From DATLYF01 sp035575095 (GTDB lineage Bacteria; Pseudomonadota; Gammaproteobacteria; Competibacterales; Competibacteraceae): DNA of 22,722 bases. Numbering within the stretch: position 1 is the stretch's first letter; every line of letters begins with the position of its first letter. This document shows positions 15,467-22,722 of the stretch, piece after piece. The position numbers were made by a program, and so were the translations under genes. The notes under the pieces are model-generated. The model had not been told where the DNA came from. It did not search any database and saw nothing but the letters and a program-made list of their open reading frames with translations. The DNA is taken from contig DATLYF010000059.1 in the NCBI GenBank assembly GCA_035575095.1, positions 1 to 22,722 of the forward strand, written 5' to 3'.

Positions 15467-15952
15467 TCAGCCACCCGGGGCCTGTTTCAGTGCGGCCAGA
15501 TCGGCCGGAGTGAAGCGGAATACGGTATTCAGGGTCTCCAGCTTGCGCGTGAGTAGGGAGTCGCCGTACACCTCCACCTGCACCGCATAGTCCACCCCGG
15601 CCTGCACTCCCTTGGGTTGCGGGCAGAAGAAATCGGCCCCCACCTGGGGCAGCAGTTCCCGCGCCTGCACGCAGTCGGCGCTGCCGCCCGGCGTGCGGAA
15701 GCCGACCCGCAGCCAGCGCGTCTGGTTGGCGGTGTTGTCTACGCTCAGCCCCAGCTCGGCCATACCGCCGCGGCCGGCCAACAGGCCGCCGTCGCGCAGT
15801 TGCACGCCGCCAGCAGTCTGCCCGGACTGCTCCTGGGCAGCGGCTTGCTGCTGCCCCGCCGGTGGGCTGTCGCCGAACAGGCTGGAGCAGGCGGCCAGCG
15901 GCCCGAGCAGGACCAGAATCGGCAGGGTGGTCAGGGATTTGGCAATCGTCAT
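15467..15952 (-). CDS. Putative lipoprotein (YcfL-like size and layout)
   Basis: A 161-residue precursor with a lipoprotein signal peptide: basic start, hydrophobic LPILVLLGP and the lipobox LAAC with Cys22 as the lipidated residue. Position +2 is Ser, which would favour outer-membrane sorting by the Lol system. A Gln/Ala/Ser-rich linker (about 31-47) leads to a predicted beta-rich domain (LGLSVDNTANQTRWLRVGFR, then YAVQVEVYGDSLLTRKLETL). Size and layout recall the YcfL group of lipoproteins, but the similarity is too weak to name it. The ATG at 15952 follows AAGGAG. It converges on mobA. Confidence 0.85.
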   Translation of the reverse strand: MTIAKSLTTLPILVLLGPLAACSSLFGDSPPAGQQQAAAQEQSGQTAGGVQLRDGGLLAGRGGMAELGLSVDNTANQTRWLRVGFRTPGGSADCVQARELLPQVGADFFCPQPKGVQAGVDYAVQVEVYGDSLLTRKLETLNTVFRFTPADLAALKQAPGG

Positions 15953-16296
15953 CGGTTCTCCTTGCCGCTACGCAGCACCAGGCCAGGAGGCGTCGCCACG
16001 GTGAGCAGGCCCATGGCGCCGATGGTCGTGGTCGGCCTGCGCGGCGTGCCGTCGTGCAGATGGCCACCAGCATACCGTCCGGGGCGGCCAGGGTCATCCG
16101 CAAACAGCCGAAGAGCGCCGTCCCAACAGCCGCCCCAAGGCGAGCAGGGCGGGGAAGGAGGCATATGCTGGTTGTCAAGCACGCAAGATGGTTTGCGTGT
16201 GCAACCCTTCTGGGGGAGAGTCGCAGCGGAAACAAGGGCCGCCGCGAAGCAGAGGCGGCATGCTGGTCGCTGCCGGGAACTGCTAAACTGCGGGAC
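15953..16296. other. 344-bp interval between divergent lipoprotein and tyrR-type genes
   Basis: No gene is firmly supported. On the minus strand an ATG at 16164 opens a 71-codon frame ending at 15949, so its TGA overlaps the lipoprotein ATG as ATGA. That overlap is the only argument for it: the product is unrecognised, arginine- and proline-rich like many chance frames in GC-rich DNA, and has no clear ribosome binding site. I do not call it as a gene. Confidence 0.5.
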
Positions 16297-17841
16297 ATGC
16301 GCCTCGATATCTTCATCACCGACCGGGTGGGCATCGCCCACGAGATCCTGGCCGTGCTGGCCCACCGTCGCCTCAACGTGGTGGCGATGGAGGTCGAGCC
16401 CCCCCATATCTATATCGACGTGCCGGAACTGGCGGCCACGGCTCTCGCCGACCTGCGCGCCGATCTGACCGGCATCGCCGGCGTGCACGATACCCGCGTC
16501 GTCGATCTGCTGCCCGGCGCGCGCCGCCGTCTGCATCTGGATACGCTGCTGGCGGCGCTGGCCGACCCGGTGCTGGCGGTGGATGCCCGAGGGGCGATCG
16601 TGGTAGCGAATCCAGCCGCGGCGGCAGTGGCCGGGATGGCCGAGGTCGCCCTGATCGGCATGAGCCTGGGCGAGCTGTTCGGCGATCCAGCCCTGCACGA
16701 GGAGTTGGTGCGCTGCGGCTTCCGCGCGCCGATGCGTGAGGTGATGCTGCACGGCGCCCCCTTCCTGCTGGATGTGACACCGGTGCGGGAGACGGCGGCT
16801 GACGCTGCCGGCGCCGTCGCCGGCGGCGTGGTGCTGCTGCAGGCGCCGAGCCGCATCGGTGAACGGCTGCACGCCTTGCAACATTTCGAGGCAGGCGGCT
16901 TTGAGCGCATCCTCGGCGACTCCCCGCCGATGCGCGCGCTCAAGGCGCGGGCGGTGCGGGTTGCGGCGGTGGATGCGCCGCTGCTGATCTTGGGCGAGAC
17001 CGGCACTGGCAAGGAGCTGATCGCCCACGCCTGCCACCAGGCCAGCGGCCGCCGCGCAGCGCCGTTCCTGGCCCTGAACTGCGCCGCGCTGCCGGAAAGC
17101 CTGGCCGAGAGCGAGCTGTTCGGCTACGCCCCCGGCGCCTTCAGCGGCGCCCAGCGCAGCGGCAAGCCGGGGCTGCTGGAGCTGGCCGACCGGGGCACGG
17201 TGTTCCTGGACGAGGTGGGTGAGCTGTCGCCCTATCTGCAGGCCAAGCTGCTGCGCTTCCTCAACGATGGCAGCTTTCGCCGCGTCGGCGGCAGCCGCGA
17301 GCAGAAGGTCGATGTGCGCATCCTCAGCGCCACCCACCGTGACCTGGAGCGTATGGTGGCCGAGCGCAGCTTTCGCGAGGATCTCTACTACCGGCTCAAC
17401 GTGCTCAGCCTGCAGGTGCCGCCGCTGCGCGAGCGCGCCGAGGACATTCTGCTGCTGGCCCGCCACTTCATCGAGCGCGCCTGCGCCCAGGTACAGCGTC
17501 CGCCGTGTCGGCTCAGCGCCGCGGCCGGCGCTGCCCTGCTAGCCTATCCCTGGCCGGGCAATGTGCGCCAACTGGAGAACGTCATCTTCCGCGCCGTCAC
17601 CATGTCCGATAAATCCCTACTGGACGTGGCCGACTTCGACCTCGCCGGAGCCGTGGCGCAAGGCGGCGACGGTCCCCATGCGGGGAGTTGGAGCGAGACG
17701 ATGGAGGCGTTCGAGCGCGGGCTGCTGGAGCGGCTCTATCCGCTCTACCCCTCCAGCCGCAAGCTGGCGGCTCGCCTCAAGACCTCGCACTCGATGATCG
17801 CGGCCAAGCTGCGCAAGTACCATCTCTGCAGACAGCGCTAG
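16297..17841 (+). CDS. TyrR/PhhR-family enhancer-binding transcriptional regulator
   Basis: A 514-residue regulator (E. coli TyrR 513 aa) of aromatic amino-acid genes. The N-terminal ACT domain (1-70) starts MRLDIFITDRVGIAHEIL, and a PAS domain spans about 80-185. The AAA+ domain (about 203-435) has Walker A GETGTGKE (233-240), Walker B VFLDEVGE (302-309), REDLYYRLNVL (360-370) and YPWPGNVRQLENVI (417-430). The C-terminal helix-turn-helix is at about 487-508 (SRKLAARLKTSHSMIAAKLR). Unlike E. coli TyrR, it has an intact sigma54-contact loop GAFSGA (280-285), so it should activate sigma54 promoters. The ligand is probably an aromatic amino acid. The ATG at 16297 matches the TyrR N-terminus, although its ribosome binding site is poor. 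The next gene is a symporter with matching upstream sites. Confidence 0.93.
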   Translation: MRLDIFITDRVGIAHEILAVLAHRRLNVVAMEVEPPHIYIDVPELAATALADLRADLTGIAGVHDTRVVDLLPGARRRLHLDTLLAALADPVLAVDARGAIVVANPAAAAVAGMAEVALIGMSLGELFGDPALHEELVRCGFRAPMREVMLHGAPFLLDVTPVRETAADAAGAVAGGVVLLQAPSRIGERLHALQHFEAGGFERILGDSPPMRALKARAVRVAAVDAPLLILGETGTGKELIAHACHQASGRRAAPFLALNCAALPESLAESELFGYAPGAFSGAQRSGKPGLLELADRGTVFLDEVGELSPYLQAKLLRFLNDGSFRRVGGSREQKVDVRILSATHRDLERMVAERSFREDLYYRLNVLSLQVPPLRERAEDILLLARHFIERACAQVQRPPCRLSAAAGAALLAYPWPGNVRQLENVIFRAVTMSDKSLLDVADFDLAGAVAQGGDGPHAGSWSETMEAFERGLLERLYPLYPSSRKLAARLKTSHSMIAAKLRKYHLCRQR

Positions 17842-17869
17842 GCCGTCTCTTTTACATTCTGATCTGGCC

Positions 17870-17904
17870 GTACGCGAATCGATACGATGTATCGATTTCC
17901 GTAC
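17870..17904. repeat. 35-bp near-perfect palindrome overlapping TyrR-type box 1
   Basis: AATCGATAC (17877-17885) and GTATCGATT (17889-17897) are perfect inverted arms around GAT. After two mismatched positions on each side, symmetry resumes with GTACG (17870-17874) and CGTAC (17900-17904). Its centre is about 9 bp left of the centre of box 1, so the two dyads overlap but are not the same. Confidence 0.8.
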
Positions 17905-17905
17905 A
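17888..17905. promoter_or_regulatory. TyrR/PhhR-type box 1 (upstream activating sequence)
   Basis: TGTATCGATTTCCGTACA is an 18-bp site of the form TGTA-N10-TACA. It matches 8 of the 12 specified bases of the TyrR box TGTAAA-N6-TTTACA and keeps the essential G and C 14 bp apart. Its centre is about 182 bp upstream of the predicted sigma54 start. Confidence 0.68.
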
Positions 17906-17967
17906 TTTATGCAATTTATTGATCATCAATGATTTTCTTGAAGTGCCAGATGCGCAATGGGATGTGG

Positions 17968-17985
17968 TGTATGCGAGCGCGTACA
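17968..17985. promoter_or_regulatory. TyrR/PhhR-type box 2 (upstream activating sequence)
   Basis: TGTATGCGAGCGCGTACA is a second 18-bp TGTA-N10-TACA site, 80 bp from box 1. It is centred about 102 bp upstream of the predicted sigma54 start, the usual distance for an enhancer-binding protein site. It shares TGTAT and CGTACA with box 1. Confidence 0.68.
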
Positions 17986-18019
17986 TCCAGCACAGCGCAC
18001 AGTCTCTGGCGATTATCTT

Positions 18020-18032
18020 CAAGTGATTGATT
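18020..18032 (-). promoter_or_regulatory. IHF binding site
   Basis: The minus strand reads AATCAATCACTTG, an exact match to the IHF consensus WATCAA-N4-TTR. It lies between the second TyrR-type box and the -24/-12 promoter, near -52, where IHF bending typically brings a bound activator to sigma54 polymerase. Confidence 0.72.
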
Positions 18033-18051
18033 TTCATAGATAAATATATTC

Positions 18052-18067
18052 TGGCAGCGGATTTGCT
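18052..18067 (+). promoter_or_regulatory. Sigma54 (-24/-12) promoter of the symporter gene
   Basis: TGGCAGC-GGAT-TTGCT matches the consensus TGGCACG-N4-TTGCW in all but two bases. The GG (18053-18054) and GC (18065-18066) pairs are exactly 10 bp apart. The predicted start is near 18078. Confidence 0.8.
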
Positions 18068-18226
18068 ATTAAGGGGCTGCCCTGGCGTCCGGCGGATAAG
18101 GTCGGGAACGACACCGACACCTACCCGCCGGGGCAAGACAACCCACCGACGGCACGCGCCGTCCGCATCGTCCCGAGGCCCTGCTGAGCACAGCGGTGCA
18201 GGGACAATCGATGAGGAAAGAGACAC

Positions 18227-19600
18227 GTGGAATATCTCCAAGCCATCGTCAACACCGTGAACGGCATCGTCTGGGGGCCGCCCATGCTGGTGCTGATCCT
18301 CGGCACCGGTCTGTTCCTGCAATTGCGCTTGCGCGCCATGCCACTTACCAAGATCGGCTACGGATTTCGGCTCATCTGGGAGGGGCGCAAGACCGGTGCC
18401 CGCGAGGACGGCGAAATCAGTCCCTTTGCCGCGCTGATGACGGCACTGGCGGCTACCGTCGGCACCGGCAACATCGCTGGCGTGGCCACGGCCATCGCCC
18501 TGGGCGGACCCGGTGCGCTGTTCTGGATGTGGTGTACCGCCCTGGTCGGCATGGCCACCAAGTACGCAGAGGTGCTGCTGGCCGTGCACTACCGCGAGGT
18601 AGACGAGAACGGCGAGCACATCGGCGGGCCGATGTACGCCATCAAGAACGGCCTCGGCCGGCACTGGGTATGGCTCGGGATGGCCTTCGCCCTGTTCGGC
18701 GGCATCGCCGGCTTCGGCATCGGCAACATGGTGCAGGCCAACAGCATCGCCGACGTCATGCAGAACGCTTTCGGCGTGCCCACCTGGGTGTCGGGTGTGG
18801 CGCTGACCGCGGTCACCGGTCTGGTGATCCTGGGCGGCATCAAGCGCATCGGCCTGGTCGCTGAAGCCCTGGTGCCAGCCATGTGCATCAGCTACATCCT
18901 GAGCGCGCTGGTGGTGCTGGTCGTGTTCGCCGAGCGCATTCCCGAGGCGCTGACCCTGGTCTTCACCCACGCCTTCACCCCGGTGGCCGCAACTGGCGGT
19001 TTCGCCGGCGCCGCGGTGTGGGCGGCGATGCGCTATGGCGTGGCTCGTGGCGTATTCTCCAACGAGGCCGGGCTGGGCACCGCCGGCATCGCCCAGGCCG
19101 CCGGCACCACCCGCAGCGCGGTACGCTCGGGCCTGATCGGCATGATGGGCACCTTCATCGATACCATCGTGGTCTGCTCCATGACCGGGCTGGCGATCCT
19201 GGTATCCGGGGTGTGGACCAGCGGCCAGTCGGGGGCGGTGCTGTCCTCCTCGGCTTTCGAGGCGGCCATGCCCGGCGTCGGCCAGTACCTGCTCGCCATC
19301 GAGCTGGCTGTCTTCGCCTTCACCACCATCCTCGGCTGGGCCTACTACGGCGAGAAGTGCTGGGAGTTCCTGCTCGGCACCAGGAGCGAGAAGCCTTACC
19401 GGATGCTGTGGACCGTGGCGGTGTTCGTCGGCGCCGTGGCCCACCTGGACTTCGTCTGGCTGGTGGCCGATACGCTCAATGCCTTCATGGCCGTCCCCAA
19501 CCTGATCTCGCTGCTGCTGCTCAGCCCGGTGATCACCCAGCTGACCCGGAGCTACTTCGCCGAGACCGCGCCGCTGGGCGTCGCGGCCGGGGAATCCTGA
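18227..19600 (+). CDS. Sodium:alanine/glycine symporter family (AGCS) protein
   Basis: A 457-residue inner-membrane transporter of the alanine/glycine:cation symporter family. It is mostly hydrophobic, with roughly ten to eleven membrane helices. Family landmarks include FAALMTALAATVGTGNIAGV, the signature GGPGALFWMW, GGPMYAIKNGLG and ARGVFSNEAGLGTAGIAQA. These proteins move small neutral amino acids with sodium. Here the TyrR-type regulator next door and its candidate sites suggest a substrate tied to aromatic amino-acid metabolism, but the sequence does not settle it. The start is a GTG at 18227 preceded by GAGGAAAG. It is 385 bp downstream of the regulator gene on the same strand, with its own sigma54 promoter. 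Confidence 0.93.
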   Translation: MEYLQAIVNTVNGIVWGPPMLVLILGTGLFLQLRLRAMPLTKIGYGFRLIWEGRKTGAREDGEISPFAALMTALAATVGTGNIAGVATAIALGGPGALFWMWCTALVGMATKYAEVLLAVHYREVDENGEHIGGPMYAIKNGLGRHWVWLGMAFALFGGIAGFGIGNMVQANSIADVMQNAFGVPTWVSGVALTAVTGLVILGGIKRIGLVAEALVPAMCISYILSALVVLVVFAERIPEALTLVFTHAFTPVAATGGFAGAAVWAAMRYGVARGVFSNEAGLGTAGIAQAAGTTRSAVRSGLIGMMGTFIDTIVVCSMTGLAILVSGVWTSGQSGAVLSSSAFEAAMPGVGQYLLAIELAVFAFTTILGWAYYGEKCWEFLLGTRSEKPYRMLWTVAVFVGAVAHLDFVWLVADTLNAFMAVPNLISLLLLSPVITQLTRSYFAETAPLGVAAGES

Positions 19601-19667
19601 TCCCACCCGGGAGCGCGAGGGCCGGCGCAGAGGCCGGTCCCCTGCGCGGGCATGCCGCCCCATGATG

Positions 19668-19688
19668 CGCTGGCAATCCGCGCCAGCG
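19668..19688. terminator. Hairpin(s) between convergent symporter gene and regulator remnant
   Basis: CGCTGGC (19668-19674) and GCCAGCG (19682-19688) form a perfect 7-bp stem with a 7-nt loop. A second hairpin, GGGCCGGC pairing with GCCGGTCCC apart from one bulged base, lies at about 19619-19641. Both follow the symporter stop codon. Neither is followed by a T tract, so their action as terminators is uncertain. Confidence 0.4.
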
Positions 19689-19696
19689 GGCGAAGG

Positions 19697-19906
19697 TCAC
19701 CAGCTTATTTCCCCGTGCCTGGTCTTGAACACCACCCGCTGCGGGTAGTTGACAGACTTTAGATATTCGATCGGCTGGCCGTGCTGGTCGAAGACGACGG
19801 CGTGATAGACCAGGGCCGGCTCATCCGGCTTCGTCCCCAGCAGTTTCGCCTCCTGCGCCGTTACCGATGATACCCCCACCAGCCTCTCGCCGGCCCTGAA
19901 CCGCGC
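19697..19906 (-). pseudogene. C-terminal remnant of a GntR/HutC-type regulator (UTRA domain)
   Basis: About 70 codons read as the end of a UTRA ligand-binding domain: EARFRAGERLVGVSS, then EAKLLGTKPDEPALVYHAVV and FDQHGQPIEYLKSVNYP. This is the pattern of HutC/FarR-subfamily GntR regulators, where the last strands include a (Y/F)D-x-x-G-x-P-(I/V)-E motif. The DNA-binding domain and most of the UTRA domain are missing, because the frame runs straight into the 3' end of paaK. A GTG at 19879 could start a 60-residue peptide, but a free function is unlikely. Its position suggests a deletion that removed the 5' part of a regulator gene once lying beside the phenylacetate genes. Confidence 0.6.
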
Positions 19907-19907
19907 C

Positions 19908-21230
19908 TCAACCTTTCGGCCGCTTGTCGACCACGCGCTTGGCCTTACCCATGGAGCGCTCGATGCTGCCCACCTCCAGCACCTTCACCCGAGTGGAGAT
20001 GCCGATATAGGACTTGATCTGGTGCTGCAGGGCCCTGGCCACCTCGTCTTTGTCGCGCTCGGTCATGGACAGCCACTCCGGCTTCATCTCCACCAGCACG
20101 TCGAGCTTGTCGAGATGGCCGTCGCGGTACACCTCGAGCTGGTAGTGCGGTGCCAGCTTGGGCTGCTTGAGAATCTGCTCCTCGATCTGGCTGGGGAAGA
20201 CGTTGACGCCGCGGATGATCAGCATGTCGTCGGAGCGCCCAGTGATCTTGTCCATGCGCCGCATGGTGCGTGCCGTGCCGGGCAGCAGCCGGGTGAGGTC
20301 GCGCGTGCGGTAGCGGATGATCGGCAGCGCTTCTTTGCTCAGCGAGGTGAACACCAGCTCGCCGTATTCGCCGTCGGGCAGCACTGCGCCGGTGTTGGGG
20401 TCGATGATCTCCGGGTAGAAGTGATCCTCCCAGATGGTCGGGCCGTCCTTGGTCTCGATGCACTCCTGGGCCACGCCGGGGCCGATCACTTCCGAAAGGC
20501 CGTAGATGTCCACCGCGTCGATGCCCATGCGTTCCTCGATCTCGCGGCGCATGGCTTGGGTCCAGGGCTCGGCGCCGAAGATGCCGACCCGCAGCGAACA
20601 TTGCCGCGGATCGAGCCCCTGGCGCTCGAACTCATCGGCAATCGCCAGCATGTAGGAGGGCGTGACCATGATGATGTCGGGGCGGAAGTCCTGGATGAGC
20701 TGCACTTGCTTCTCGGTCTGACCACCGGACATGGGGATCACCGTGCAGCCCAGCTTCTCTGCCCCGTAGTGGGCGCCCAGACCGCCGGTGAACAGCCCGT
20801 AGCCGTAGGCGATGTGCACCTTGTCCTCGGCGCTGCCGCCGGCGGCGCGGATTGAGCGGGCCACCACCGTGGCCCAGGTGTCGATGTCGTTCTTGGTGTA
20901 GCCGACCACGGTGGGTTTGCCGGTGGTGCCGCTGGAGGCGTGGATGCGCACCACCTCGCGCATGGGCACGGCGAACATGCCGAAGGGGTAGGTCTCGCGC
21001 AGATCGCTCTTGGTGGTGAAGGGGAAATGGCGCAGGTCGGCGAGTTCCTTGAGATCGTCGGGATGTACGCCGGCCGCATCGAACTTCTGCTTGTAGCGCG
21101 GCACGTTGTGGTAGGCGTGCCGCAGGCTCCACTTCAGGCGGGTGAGCTGCAGCGCCTGCAGTTCGTCGCGGCTGGCAGTCTCGATGGGCTCCAGCTCCCC
21201 CCGAGCGGGGGCGTGGCTGCGCATCAGCAT
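19908..21230 (-). CDS. paaK: Phenylacetate-CoA ligase
   Basis: A 440-residue cytosolic AMP-forming ligase that activates phenylacetate to phenylacetyl-CoA, the first step of the aerobic phenylacetate pathway; the length is typical for PaaK. Visible features: FPFTTKSDLRETYPFGMFA (69-87), the P-loop-like SSGTTGKP (99-106), GAEPWT (219-224), DIYGLSEVIGPGVAQEC (241-257), YRTRDLT (307-313), GRSDDMLIIRGVNVFPSQIE (331-350) and the C-terminal lysine region SMGKAKRV (426-433). The ATG at 21230 follows GAGGAG. It is the last gene of paaI-paaJ-paaK on this strand, 47 bp after the thiolase, and its 3' end abuts the regulator remnant. Confidence 0.96.
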   Translation of the reverse strand: MLMRSHAPARGELEPIETASRDELQALQLTRLKWSLRHAYHNVPRYKQKFDAAGVHPDDLKELADLRHFPFTTKSDLRETYPFGMFAVPMREVVRIHASSGTTGKPTVVGYTKNDIDTWATVVARSIRAAGGSAEDKVHIAYGYGLFTGGLGAHYGAEKLGCTVIPMSGGQTEKQVQLIQDFRPDIIMVTPSYMLAIADEFERQGLDPRQCSLRVGIFGAEPWTQAMRREIEERMGIDAVDIYGLSEVIGPGVAQECIETKDGPTIWEDHFYPEIIDPNTGAVLPDGEYGELVFTSLSKEALPIIRYRTRDLTRLLPGTARTMRRMDKITGRSDDMLIIRGVNVFPSQIEEQILKQPKLAPHYQLEVYRDGHLDKLDVLVEMKPEWLSMTERDKDEVARALQHQIKSYIGISTRVKVLEVGSIERSMGKAKRVVDKRPKG

Positions 21231-21277
21231 GGTGGTTCTCCTCAGTGGGGTAGTTTTTGGCTGTCGTGTTGGGCGAA

Positions 21278-22491
<1,214 letters not shown>

Positions 22492-22495
<4 letters not shown>

Positions 22496-22722
22496 AGTTC
22501 GATCTCCAGGCCAGGCACCACCTCGCCCTTGATGCGGTAGGAATTGCCCCGGAACAGGGCGATGAGCTCGCCGCGCTGATTGCGCACGGTGACGTCGTAG
22601 ACCCCGGTGCGGTTGTTCTGTACCCGCTCCTCGGCCTCGGCGGTGAGCGTATCGCCCAGCCGTGCCGGGGCGGCGAAGTCGATGCGCGCGCCGGAGGCCA
22701 CGGTGACTTCGTTGCGGGCGTT
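22492..22722 (-). CDS. paaI: Hydroxyphenylacetyl-CoA thioesterase PaaI, C-terminal part
   Basis: The last 76 codons of a hotdog-fold thioesterase; the start lies beyond the right edge. The fragment reads ASGARIDFAAPARLGDTLTA, then NNRTGVYDVTVRNQRGELIA and LFRGNSYRIKG, closely following the C-terminal half of E. coli PaaI (ACTIDFLRPGFAGDTLTA, TGVYDIEIVNQQ, ALFRGKSHRIGG). PaaI hydrolyses dead-end ring-hydroxylated phenylacetyl-CoA, freeing CoA. The catalytic Asp is in the missing N-terminal half. Its TGA overlaps the paaJ ATG, so it is part of the paa operon, which probably continues to the right. Confidence 0.9.

Larger units (their letters stand above)
17842..18226. other. AT-rich sigma54 control region of the symporter gene
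   Basis: This 385-bp non-coding gap is visibly more AT-rich (about 17850-18075) than the rest of the window. It holds, in order, two TyrR-type boxes (17888-17905 and 17968-17985), an IHF consensus (18020-18032) and a -24/-12 promoter (18052-18067). A leader of about 149 nt before the GTG follows. I looked for a glycine riboswitch, which is common before symporters of this family, and saw none. Confidence 0.8.

Noticed and set aside
15949..16164. 71-codon minus-strand frame ending in an ATGA overlap with the lipoprotein start
   Set aside because: The overlap is suggestive, but the product is unrecognised, arginine/proline-rich and without a clear ribosome binding site; kept only as a note in the interval entry.
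18078..18226. Possible glycine riboswitch in the symporter leader
   Set aside because: AGCS transporter genes often have one, but the conserved tandem aptamer sequences are absent.
18218..18234. CACGTGGAA at the symporter start, resembling half of a parS site
   Set aside because: The left half (AGAGA) does not match, so there is no dyad. The motif is explained by the GTG start codon context.
17852..19663. 603-codon minus-strand frame opposite the symporter gene
   Set aside because: Very His/Gly/Asp-rich with no domain. The plus strand encodes a clear AGCS transporter with a good start site.

Overview
The window is high-GC chromosomal DNA from a gammaproteobacterium. Evidence for this: an E. 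coli-length glnA followed by ntrB and ntrC, two-subunit glycyl-tRNA synthetase (glyQ/glyS), a YcgL-family protein, and a TyrR/PhhR-type regulator. The order glyQ-glyS-gmhB-plsC matches the origin-proximal cluster of Pseudomonas (PA0009-PA0008-PA0006-PA0005). Overall it suggests a Pseudomonas- or Chromatiales-like lineage; the genus cannot be read from the sequence. There are no rRNAs, tRNAs, CRISPRs or insertion sequences that I can support.

Layout. 1-3.3 kb: nitrogen control, with ntrC (cut by the left edge), ntrB and glnA on the minus strand. A sigma54 promoter and an NtrC-type enhancer precede glnA. A terminator and a perfect NtrC-like palindrome lie between glnA and ntrB. 3.3-8.3 kb: a small conserved protein with a two-domain thiosulfate sulfurtransferase (minus); ycgL and an acidic conserved protein (plus); a polynucleotide kinase-phosphatase-like protein without a ligase domain (minus), divergent from a PLP aminotransferase (plus), with a perfect 20-bp dyad between them. 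8.3-14.6 kb: five parS-like ParB sites scattered around a secreted protein and the plsC/gmhB/glyS/glyQ cluster. 14.7-16.3 kb: mobA converging on a lipoprotein gene, with a long inverted repeat between them. 16.3-19.6 kb: a TyrR/PhhR-family enhancer-binding protein and a sodium:amino-acid symporter. 19.7-22.7 kb: a GntR/UTRA regulator fragment, then paaK, a paaJ/pcaF thiolase and paaI (minus; the right edge cuts paaI), part of a phenylacetate degradation operon.

Two non-coding systems stand out. First, the cluster of five sites related to TGTTCCACGTGGAACA over about 6.2 kb looks like the centromere region of a ParABS chromosome segregation system, and so places the window near oriC. Two of these sites sit inside perfect 30-bp palindromes. 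Second, the 385-bp AT-rich gap between the TyrR-type regulator and the symporter holds a complete candidate sigma54 control region. In order it contains two 18-bp TGTA-N10-TACA boxes, an exact IHF consensus match and a near-consensus -24/-12 promoter. The regulator keeps the GAFSGA sigma54-contact loop that E. coli TyrR lacks, so regulator and target site fit each other.

Coding assignments for the core genes are secure. Regulatory calls rest on consensus matching by eye. Substrates of the symporter, aminotransferase and kinase-phosphatase are not resolved.
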